Origin: DATLCI01 sp046714215 | GTDB taxonomy: Bacteria > Acidobacteriota > Terriglobia > Terriglobales > Acidobacteriaceae | Direction of reading: 5' to 3' | NCBI GenBank assembly: GCA_046714215.1 | Contig: JBKKBM010000203.1 | Span: forward strand, 1 to 6,495 | Length of the DNA: 6,495 nucleotides | In this document: positions 1 through 5,189 of the stretch, piece after piece | How the letters are laid out: every line of letters begins with the position of its first letter | Numbering within the stretch: the stretch's first letter is position 1 | Notes under the pieces: generated by a model | The model's database searches: none | The model's input: the letters and a program-made list of their open reading frames with translations, nothing else | Told to the model about the DNA's origin: nothing | Program-made: the position numbers and the translations under genes

Positions 1-152
1 ATGGCTTCTTCGATGAGCTTGAAGCCCTCGATGGCGAAGTAGCCATCCACGGGCTCACTGCGGGCAAAGGCCTTGCGCAGGTCCTTGAGCAGGGCATTCT
101 GGGCGCTGGTTATGGTGCGCAGGCGGGCGGATTGGGAAGATGATGGCGCCAT
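1..152 (-). CDS. TrmH/SpoU-family RNA 2'-O-methyltransferase, N-terminal fragment
   Basis: Partial gene running off the left edge; 50 codons are visible. The family methylates ribose 2'-OH groups of rRNA or tRNA using S-adenosylmethionine. Only the N-terminal substrate-binding region can be seen. After a Ser-rich start it reads TITSAQNALLKDLRKAFAR (residues 13-31) and then GYFAIEGFKLIEEA (37-50). This matches the family pattern 'ITS-x-x-N-x-x-x-K-x-(L/I)' followed by 'F-x-(V/I)-E-G-x-(K/R)-L-(I/V)-x-E-A'. The catalytic SPOUT knot lies outside the window, so the exact target (RlmB, TrmH or TsnR-like) cannot be given. The ATG at 152-150 is the only credible start: there is no in-frame ATG or GTG between it and the upstream in-frame stop, although the Shine-Dalgarno sequence is poor. 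It is transcribed divergently from tsaC. Confidence 0.75.
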   Translation of the reverse strand, partial: MAPSSSQSARLRTITSAQNALLKDLRKAFARSEPVDGYFAIEGFKLIEEA

Positions 153-204
153 GGCTTGGAGTAAAGGTAGAAGTAAATTACCACTAAAACTTCAACCCCT
201 GCTG

Positions 205-234
205 ATAGTATCTTACGGTTGGGGTGAAGTGACA
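205..234 (-). promoter_or_regulatory. weak candidate promoter for the methyltransferase gene
   Basis: On the minus strand, TACTAT (complement of 205-210) is a 5/6 match to the -10 consensus and lies about 50 nt upstream of the start at 152. The -35 position is poor: TGTCAC at 229-234 with an 18-nt spacer. Position and -10 match support it, but no strong -35 does. Confidence 0.3.
219..225 (+). promoter_or_regulatory. TTGGGGT heptamer, copy 1
   Basis: First of four copies of TTGGGGT found only in non-coding gaps of this window. The wider sequence GGTTGGGGTG (217-226) is repeated exactly at 5060-5069. It may be a regulator binding site; the function is unknown. Confidence 0.3.
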
Positions 235-237
235 CCC
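222..237. repeat. short inverted repeat in the divergent control region
   Basis: GGGTG (222-226) and CACCC (233-237) form a perfect 5-bp inverted repeat around AAGTGA. It overlaps the presumed -35 zone of the minus-strand promoter and the first copy of the TTGGGGT heptamer (219-225). It could be an operator half-site pair, but an arm this short may also be chance. Confidence 0.25.
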
Positions 238-283
238 GGCCAGGCTTTAGCGGTTGCGCGGCTGAAGTGTATGTGCTAATTTT

Positions 284-312
284 CGCCGTTCCGGCGTATG
301 ATTCCGGCGTAT
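284..312 (+). repeat. 11-bp direct repeat and hairpin upstream of tsaC
   Basis: TTCCGGCGTAT occurs at 289-299 and again at 302-312, a 13-nt period. The first copy also forms the right arm of a perfect hairpin, CGCCG (284-288), TTC, CGGCG (292-296). The second copy supplies an alternative right arm at 305-309. The repeat ends just before the tsaC ribosome binding site, so it could be a leader structure or a tandem operator. It also covers the upstream in-frame ATG at 298, which argues against that start. Confidence 0.4.
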
Positions 313-316
313 TTTC

Positions 317-327
317 AAAGAGGGAAG
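317..327 (+). promoter_or_regulatory. Shine-Dalgarno that decides the tsaC start
   Basis: AAAGAGGGAAG is purine-rich with an AGAGGG core, ending a few bases before the TTG at 331. The in-frame ATG at 298 has no such sequence in front of it (TTCCGGCGT). This favours the TTG start. Confidence 0.55.
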
Positions 328-330
328 ACA

Positions 331-969
331 TTGCCCGCTGAGATCCTGAAGATCAACAGTGCCACTCCCGAGCCCGGGCTTATCAGCTACGCGGCGGCGC
401 AAATCCGTTCAGGCCACGTGGTGGGCATGCCCACCGACACGTTTTACGGGCTGGCCGTCGACCCCCTGAACCTGCGCGCCGTGGACCGTGTGTATGACAT
501 CAAGAGCCGCTCTCGGCATAAGCCTCTGTCGCTGCTGATCGAGAATGTGGACCAGGCCGAAGACTTGGTGAATGACCTCTCGGACGACTTCTACGCGCTG
601 GCGCAGAAATTCTGGCCGGGACCGCTGACCATCATCGTGAAAGCGTCTTCGCGGCTGCCGTTGAAAGTGACGGCGAACACAGGCAACGTAGCCATCCGCG
701 TGCCGGACAGCGCCATTGCGCTGGTGCTGGTACGCGCGGCGGGGACGCCCATCACTGCGACCTCCGCCAATCTGAGCGGCGCTTCGGAGTGCACCACGGC
801 AGAGAGCGTGCGCGTGCAGTTGGGCGACCGCATTCCTCTGATCGTCGACGGCGGCACCACACCCCGCACCGTTGCCTCCACCATCGTTGACCTGAGCGAT
901 GGCGCCAAGTGGCGCGTGATCCGCGAAGGCGCGGTGCCCATCGATCAGATCACCGAGATCCTCGACTAG
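331..969 (+). CDS. tsaC: L-threonylcarbamoyladenylate synthase (TsaC/YrdC type)
   Basis: Makes threonylcarbamoyl-AMP from threonine, bicarbonate and ATP in the cytoplasm, the first step of N6-threonylcarbamoyladenosine (t6A) formation at position 37 of ANN-decoding tRNAs. Counting from the TTG start (212 residues), the family landmarks are PTDTFYGLAVD (34-44), the KxR pair K58/R60 followed by KPLSLLI (64-70), WPGPLTIIV (95-103), VAIRVPD (120-126), the SxN pair S145/N147 in TSANLSG, STIVDL (183-188) and WRVIREGAV (194-202). The length is that of the single-domain TsaC form; there is no C-terminal Sua5 domain. TTG 331 is preferred because AGAGGG lies just upstream. An in-frame ATG at 298 would add 11 residues but has no ribosome binding site and sits inside a direct repeat. 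The next gene begins 4 nt after the stop, suggesting co-transcription. Confidence 0.93.
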   Translation: MPAEILKINSATPEPGLISYAAAQIRSGHVVGMPTDTFYGLAVDPLNLRAVDRVYDIKSRSRHKPLSLLIENVDQAEDLVNDLSDDFYALAQKFWPGPLTIIVKASSRLPLKVTANTGNVAIRVPDSAIALVLVRAAGTPITATSANLSGASECTTAESVRVQLGDRIPLIVDGGTTPRTVASTIVDLSDGAKWRVIREGAVPIDQITEILD

Positions 970-973
970 CGCG

Positions 974-1591
974 ATGGGATCGCGCCCTGCGTCCATCGTC
1001 TCCACGCTGAGTAGCCGTAAGTTTGCCTGGTGGCTGCTCATGTTTCTGCTGCTGGCGTATGTGGGGCAAAATTACGTGCAGGTGGCGCGCCAAGCTGACC
1101 GTGACGAAGCCCGTGACGCGGACGCGATCATCGTGTTTGGTGCCGCTGAATATGCGGGCAAGCCTTCTCCGGTCTATCGGGCGCGCCTCGACCACGGGCT
1201 GGCGCTCTACCAGCAGGGCCTGGCGCCGTTCGTGATCACGACCGGCGGCCACGGTGCGGATGAACACTTCACCGAAGGCGGCGTGGGGCGCTCCTACCTG
1301 ATGGCTGCGGGTGTACCCGAAGCTAAGCTCATCGCGGAGACGCAAAGCGACGATACCAGCGATTCAGCGGAGCGCGTCGCTATCATCATGAAGGCCAACA
1401 ATCTGAAATCGTGTTTGGCGGTGAGTGATGGCTACCACATCCACCGCATCAAGCTGATGATGGCGGAGCAGGGCATCACAGCTTATGGAGCTCCGCGGCC
1501 CCTGGCCAAACCCCTGAGCACGACCGCCCGCGCCAGTTTGTTTCTGCGCGAAGTGCTCAGCCTAACGCTGTGGCGGCTGCACCTGAAATAA
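974..1591 (+). CDS. membrane-anchored DUF218/YdcF-like protein
   Basis: A 205-residue protein with one N-terminal transmembrane segment (about residues 17-32, FAWWLLMFLLLAYVG) that would place the rest outside the cytoplasmic membrane. The DUF218 domain covers roughly 48-185. Landmarks are ADAIIVFGAA (49-58), GKPSPVYRARLDHGLALYQQG (62-82, in parts), the VITTGG turn (87-92), the QSDDTSDSAE segment (124-133) and SDGYHIHRIK (151-160). The family includes E. coli YdcF, which binds S-adenosylmethionine, and SanA/ElyC, which are linked to envelope integrity. No substrate can be assigned here. The usual 'S-x-x-T-x-E-N' signature is altered to SDDTSDSAE. The ATG is 4 nt after the tsaC stop and has a weak ribosome binding site, consistent with translational coupling. 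The stop TAA lies in an A/T palindrome shared with the converging gene. Confidence 0.85.
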   Translation: MGSRPASIVSTLSSRKFAWWLLMFLLLAYVGQNYVQVARQADRDEARDADAIIVFGAAEYAGKPSPVYRARLDHGLALYQQGLAPFVITTGGHGADEHFTEGGVGRSYLMAAGVPEAKLIAETQSDDTSDSAERVAIIMKANNLKSCLAVSDGYHIHRIKLMMAEQGITAYGAPRPLAKPLSTTARASLFLREVLSLTLWRLHLK

Positions 1592-1603
1592 AAATTATTT
1601 TTT
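1586..1603. terminator. possible bidirectional terminator between convergent genes
   Basis: AAATAA (1586-1591), AAA, TTATTT (1595-1600) is a perfect 6-bp A/T inverted repeat. The two arms contain the TAA stop codons of the opposing genes. Further T residues follow on the plus strand (to 1603), and the minus strand reads AATTTTTATTT. There is no GC-rich stem immediately before the U-tract, so intrinsic termination would be weak. Confidence 0.35.
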
Positions 1604-3562
1604 CTGCTCCGGCTGCATCACGAAGCTGAAATACAGTGAGTTTGCGCCGTTGTAATCGATGGTCCGCGACTGCTTGGTAAATCCCAAACGTTCGGCCGTC
1701 AACTGGCAGCCGGTGCAGGGCTGGGCGTAGATGAGTTCGTAGCGGCCGTCGCGTTTGGGCAGAGCCGTGGTGAGGACGGCGCCCTTGGCGTCGACCAGTG
1801 AGATGGAGGTGCGGGTGAGCGGCCAACCGTCGGCGGTGGAGACAAAGCCCTGAATCTTTGCCGCGGGGCGTAGGCCGTCAGGAGAAACGCCGCGATTAGC
1901 GTAGCCGGGGCCGCGCAAGGGGCGTCCGCCCATCTGTCCGGTGACTTTGTCTTTCTCCAGCGCCAGCACGCCATTCACGAAGACGTAGGCAAAACCCTTG
2001 GAGGTGCGGTTAGGATCTTCGAAGGTCGCAACGTCGATGACCTTCTCCGGATCGAAGATGGTGAGGTCGGCGAAATAATCCGGGCGGATCATGCCGCGGC
2101 CTTCCAGCTTTACCCGCTGCGCGGGCATAGAAGTAAATTTGCGAATGGCTTCCTCCAGCTTCAAAACCTTTTCTTCGCGAACATACTTGCCGAGGATGCG
2201 GGCGAAGCTACCGTAAGCGCGAGGATGACTCTTCGATTCGCCCAGCGGCCCGGTGGGGCTGACCGCGCCGTAATCCGTACCAATGCTCACCCAGGGCTGC
2301 TGCAGGGCGATGCGGACGTCCGCTTCATTCATGCTGAAGTAGACGCAGCCCACATTGCCATTCGCCTCGATGAGGAGGTCGAACATAGCGTCGTAGGGAT
2401 CTTTTTTCATCATGGTAGCGATCTGGGCGACGGTCTTGCCCTCGTACATCTTCAACTCCGGCTTGAGCACGGAGACCACCATCACGCCTTCCGCTCCGCC
2501 CACGCCGCGCCACATGTTTTCGTAATTCGCCTCCTGCTCCAACTTGGCGCGGATGGCTTTGCGCTGCTCCGGATCTTTGAGGCGGGCCATGAAGGCTTCA
2601 CGCCCGCCGGCGTGGAACTCCGGGGGGATGGACGCGCCGAGCGATGTAGCCGCGGCGACGTAAGGATATTGGTCGGCGGTGACGTCGAGTCCCTGGGCAC
2701 GCGCTGTTTCGATCTTGGCGACGACCTGCGGCATCTTGCCCCAGTTGCCGCGGCCAGAGACTTTCAGGTGATAGATCTCGACGGGAATATTGGCTTCGCG
2801 GCCGATGCGGAACGCCTCGTCTAAAGCCTGCATCTCCTCGTTGCCCTCATTGCGGATATGGGAAATGTAGATACCACCATAGGCCTGCGCTGTCTTGGCC
2901 AATTCGATCAACTCTTCCGTCTTGGCGTAGAAGGCAGGCGCGTAGATGAGCGAGGACGAGAGGCCGACGGCGCCTTCCTGCATAGCGTCGTCGACCAATT
3001 CCTTCATGGACTTCAACTCTTCCGCGGTGGGGGCGCGGTCTTCGTCGCCGACGATCATGCGGCGAACCTGGGTGGCGCCGACGAATGTGGCCAGGTTGAT
3101 GCCGCTGCCTTGCTTTTCGAGGCGTTTGAAATATTCGTCGAACGACTGCCAATCGATGGTGATCTTGTAATGCTCAGTCCAGTCTTTGTTGTCCGCAATG
3201 AGTCGCGCATTAAGCGGCGCGATGGAGCCACCTTCGCCGGTGATCTCCGTGGTAATGCCCTGCGTAAGCTTGCTGAGGGCCTGCTTGTCGATCAGTAGGT
3301 TGTCCTCGGACTGGCCCAGCATGTCAATGAATCCGGGTGCGACGATGAGGCCGGTGGCGTCAATGGTGCGCTTGGCGGTGACTTCTTTGGCGGCGCGTCC
3401 GACAAAAGTGATGCGGTCACCAACGATGCCCACGTCGGCATAGACCCAGGGGTTGCCGGTGCCGTCGACAACCCTGCCATTGCGAATGAGGACGTCATAG
3501 GTAGGGGCTTGGGCGACGGCGGAGAGGGAAAGAGCGAGCAGAACGAGCGCGATCCTGAGCAT
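1595..3562 (-). CDS. secreted N-acyl-D-amino-acid deacylase-like amidohydrolase with C-terminal beta-sandwich domain
   Basis: 655 residues. Residues 1-17 form a Sec signal peptide, with likely cleavage AVA|Q because Pro20 disfavours cutting after residue 19. A D-aminoacylase-type amidohydrolase fold follows (about 22-555): DVLIRNGRVVDGTG (23-36), APGFID (75-80), QGITTEITGEGG (101-112), SHIRNE with His235, YHLK with His265, DQYPY (297-301), IGTD with Asp430, SHPRAYGSF (445-453) and ADLTIFDP (498-505). Characterised family members hydrolyse N-acyl-D-amino acids. Unlike them, the HxH after PGFID is absent (DMLGQSE instead) and so is the metal-binding Cys of the GNCG motif (GEGG instead). Residues about 564-651 resemble a carboxypeptidase regulatory-like domain and contain a CxxC (616-619). 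The substrate is therefore uncertain. The gene starts 43 nt after the lyase gene ends, suggesting co-transcription. The ATG at 3562 is chosen for its signal peptide; no clear Shine-Dalgarno precedes it. Confidence 0.85.
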   Translation of the reverse strand: MLRIALVLLALSLSAVAQAPTYDVLIRNGRVVDGTGNPWVYADVGIVGDRITFVGRAAKEVTAKRTIDATGLIVAPGFIDMLGQSEDNLLIDKQALSKLTQGITTEITGEGGSIAPLNARLIADNKDWTEHYKITIDWQSFDEYFKRLEKQGSGINLATFVGATQVRRMIVGDEDRAPTAEELKSMKELVDDAMQEGAVGLSSSLIYAPAFYAKTEELIELAKTAQAYGGIYISHIRNEGNEEMQALDEAFRIGREANIPVEIYHLKVSGRGNWGKMPQVVAKIETARAQGLDVTADQYPYVAAATSLGASIPPEFHAGGREAFMARLKDPEQRKAIRAKLEQEANYENMWRGVGGAEGVMVVSVLKPELKMYEGKTVAQIATMMKKDPYDAMFDLLIEANGNVGCVYFSMNEADVRIALQQPWVSIGTDYGAVSPTGPLGESKSHPRAYGSFARILGKYVREEKVLKLEEAIRKFTSMPAQRVKLEGRGMIRPDYFADLTIFDPEKVIDVATFEDPNRTSKGFAYVFVNGVLALEKDKVTGQMGGRPLRGPGYANRGVSPDGLRPAAKIQGFVSTADGWPLTRTSISLVDAKGAVLTTALPKRDGRYELIYAQPCTGCQLTAERLGFTKQSRTIDYNGANSLYFSFVMQPEQKK

Positions 3563-3597
3563 GGCGCAACAGTCTATAAGAGCGGGGCTGGATTCAC

Positions 3598-3614
3598 AAA
3601 AGCAGCTAGCTTTT
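3598..3614 (-). terminator. hairpin across the lyase stop codon, possible attenuator
   Basis: On the minus strand AAAAGC, loop TAGCT, GCTTTT is a perfect 6-bp inverted repeat whose loop contains the lyase stop TAG. The right arm ends in a short U-run. The stem is too weak for full termination. It could reduce read-through into the amidohydrolase or mark an RNA processing point. Confidence 0.3.
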
Positions 3615-5042
3615 TACCTTTTTCTCGCGGTCCTTGGCGGCGTCGAGCGGGTACTGCGGCTCGGTCATGCGCACGGGATCGAGGATCTCAGAGATCTCTT
3701 TCTCACTGAGCAGCTTTTTGTCGCGAGCGATGTCGATGATGGAGCGCCCGGTGGCGACCGATTCCTTCACAATATCCGCGGCCTTGGCGTAGCCGATATA
3801 TGGATTCAGCGCCGTTGCCAGCGAGACCGTGGCCTGGGCATAGAAGTCGCAGCGTTTTTCGTTCGCGGTGATGCCGGCGATGCACTTGTCAGTGAAAACG
3901 TTGATCATGTTCGTCAGGATGGTGATGGATTGCATCACGCTGTAAGACATGGTGGGCATCATGACGTTGAGTTCGAGTTGTCCGGCCTGCACCGCCATGG
4001 CAACGGCGGTGTCATTGCCGATCACCTGGAAGCTGACCATGGCGGCGAGTTCCGGCATGACCGGATTGATCTTCCCAGGCATGATGGAGGAGCCGGGTTG
4101 CAGGCTGGGCAGATTGATCTCAGCAAAGCCGGTGTTGGGGCCGGACGACATCATGCGCACGTCATTGGAGATGCGGATGATCTCGAGGGCCAGGTTGCGC
4201 AGCGCACCCGAGACTTCCGCCATGGCGAAGTTCGACTGCATCGCCCAGCGCATATCTTTGGCGGGAACGACTTTGACGCCCGCGATCTGGGCGAGATGGG
4301 CGATGGCTTTTTCGCGATAATCCGGATGGGTGTTGATGCCGGTGCCCACAGCGGAGCCACCCAGGCCCAGCTCGCGCAGCGTATCCGATGCGCGCTTGAT
4401 GCTCTCGATGGATTTACGGATGGCCACGCCATAGGCGGCGAACTCCTGACCCAGGCGGATGGGGACGGCATCCTGCATGTGAGTGCGCCCGGACTTCATG
4501 ATGTCGTGAAATTCTTTGGCTTTGGTCTCGCAGGCGGAGGCGAGGGAATCGAGCGCGGGGTACAGTTCTTCGAGCGCGAGCAGCGCGCCAAGACGCATAG
4601 TGGTGGGGAAGACGTCGTTGGTGCTCTGGCCGTAATTGACGTGGTCGTTGGGATGGATGAGATATTCGCCCAGCTTGCCGCCCATGATCTCCGTGCCGCG
4701 GTTGGCGATGACCTCATTGCTGTTCATGTGGAAGCTGACGCCCGCGCCCGCCTGGAAGACGTCCACCACAAACTCCTGGTTCCATTTGCCCTGAATGACT
4801 TCATCGGCGGCGGCGATGATGGCGTCCGCGCGCTTGTCGTCGACCAGTCCCAGTTCCTTGTTGGCGAGTACCGCACCCTTTTTCACCATACCAATGGCCT
4901 TAATCAGCGTGGGATGAGCGCGCATGCCGGAGATGGGATAGTTCTCCACCGCGCGGGCGGTCTGCACGCCGTAATAAACGTGCGCGGGAATATCTTTGAT
5001 GCCGATAGAATCTTTTTCCTGGCGGGTCGCGGTCTGGGCCAT
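3606..5042 (-). CDS. aspA: aspartate ammonia-lyase (aspartase/fumarase superfamily)
   Basis: 478 residues, the usual length for the family. It would convert L-aspartate to fumarate and ammonia in the cytoplasm as a homotetramer. Aspartase rather than fumarase is favoured by IPAHVYYGVQTARAVENYPI (18-37), STND (140-143), GRTHMQDAVPI (185-195), GSSIMPGKINPVMPE (317-331) and GNDTAVAM with GQLELNVM (342-361); fumarase C has DATP and KVNPT-type segments instead. Active-site positions matching Bacillus AspB are present: S140, T141, N142, T187, H188, the catalytic Ser318 of the SS loop, K324 and N326. One differs: Val102 replaces AspB Thr101 in the GAG(T/V)S loop. The start at 5042 is set by AGGAGAT at 5048-5054 and by the onset of homology. 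The open frame continues upstream to 5738, but that part is antisense to ypdA. It is probably the first gene of an operon with the downstream amidohydrolase. Confidence 0.88.
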   Translation of the reverse strand: MAQTATRQEKDSIGIKDIPAHVYYGVQTARAVENYPISGMRAHPTLIKAIGMVKKGAVLANKELGLVDDKRADAIIAAADEVIQGKWNQEFVVDVFQAGAGVSFHMNSNEVIANRGTEIMGGKLGEYLIHPNDHVNYGQSTNDVFPTTMRLGALLALEELYPALDSLASACETKAKEFHDIMKSGRTHMQDAVPIRLGQEFAAYGVAIRKSIESIKRASDTLRELGLGGSAVGTGINTHPDYREKAIAHLAQIAGVKVVPAKDMRWAMQSNFAMAEVSGALRNLALEIIRISNDVRMMSSGPNTGFAEINLPSLQPGSSIMPGKINPVMPELAAMVSFQVIGNDTAVAMAVQAGQLELNVMMPTMSYSVMQSITILTNMINVFTDKCIAGITANEKRCDFYAQATVSLATALNPYIGYAKAADIVKESVATGRSIIDIARDKKLLSEKEISEILDPVRMTEPQYPLDAAKDREKKVKS

Positions 5043-5047
5043 GGGGC

Positions 5048-5054
5048 ATCTCCT
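5048..5054 (-). promoter_or_regulatory. Shine-Dalgarno of the lyase gene
   Basis: AGGAGAT on the minus strand, 5 nt before the ATG at 5042. It is the best ribosome binding site in the window, and it decides the start within an open frame that extends nearly 700 nt further upstream. Confidence 0.7.
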
Positions 5055-5061
5055 GCGCGGG

Positions 5062-5068
5062 TTGGGGT
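5062..5068 (+). promoter_or_regulatory. TTGGGGT heptamer, copy 2
   Basis: Lies in the lyase/ypdA divergent region. It forms a perfect 7-bp inverted repeat with ACCCCAA at 5122-5128, bracketing the lyase -10. The longer TTGGGGTGG (5062-5070) recurs on the minus strand at 6306-6314. Confidence 0.35.
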
Positions 5069-5084
5069 GGAAGCCGAACAGTAG

Positions 5085-5090
5085 ATTATA
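5085..5090 (-). promoter_or_regulatory. -10 element of the lyase operon promoter
   Basis: The minus strand reads TATAAT, an exact -10 consensus. Transcription would start near 5078, giving a leader of about 35 nt that includes the Shine-Dalgarno. No good TTGACA-like -35 lies 16-18 nt upstream (around 5107-5114 the minus strand reads GCACC-rich sequence), so an activator may be needed. Confidence 0.5.
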
Positions 5091-5121
5091 ACCAACGGGC
5101 GTACTGCGGTGCGCGGGCGCG

Positions 5122-5128
5122 ACCCCAA
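5122..5128 (-). promoter_or_regulatory. TTGGGGT heptamer, copy 3
   Basis: ACCCCAA on the plus strand, the inverted partner of 5062-5068. It sits about 45 nt upstream of the predicted lyase transcription start, a position compatible with an activator or operator site. Confidence 0.35.
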
Positions 5129-5144
5129 TGCGACTCCAGGCCGG

Positions 5145-5153
5145 TGTTAAACT
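5145..5153 (+). promoter_or_regulatory. extended -10 candidate for ypdA
   Basis: TGTTAAACT fits the extended -10 pattern TGnTAnnnT. The implied start near 5160 gives a leader of about 30 nt before the ATG at 5190. No -35 is recognisable. It is the only -10-like plus-strand element I see in this gap. Confidence 0.4.
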
Positions 5154-5158
5154 CGAAA

Positions 5159-5180
5159 GCTTGAAGAGACAGCTTGAAGA
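5159..5180 (+). repeat. 9-bp direct repeat in the ypdA leader
   Basis: GCTTGAAGA occurs at 5159-5167 and 5172-5180 (period 13). It is followed by the related ATGAAGAA/ATGAAGAC at 5182-5197, the second of which includes the ypdA start codon. It could be a simple slippage product or a purine-rich ribosome standby region, since no true Shine-Dalgarno is present. Confidence 0.4.
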
Positions 5181-5189
5181 AATGAAGAA

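Noticed and set aside
298..330. ATG at 298 as the tsaC start
   Set aside because: It has no ribosome binding site and lies inside the TTCCGGCGTAT repeat; TTG 331 has AGAGGG just upstream. It stays a minor alternative.
409..1041. Minus-strand open frames opposite tsaC and the DUF218 gene
   Set aside because: Their translations are Arg/His/Gln-rich shadows with no recognisable motif; the plus-strand genes explain the region.
2225..3298. Plus-strand open frames opposite the amidohydrolase
   Set aside because: They are antisense shadows of conserved amidohydrolase sequence, with no ribosome binding site or domain pattern.
3561..5084. Long plus-strand open frame (507 codons) opposite the lyase gene
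   Set aside because: It is the antisense shadow of the lyase: the translation is His/Gly/Asp-rich with no domain pattern, while the opposite strand encodes a complete, well-conserved enzyme.
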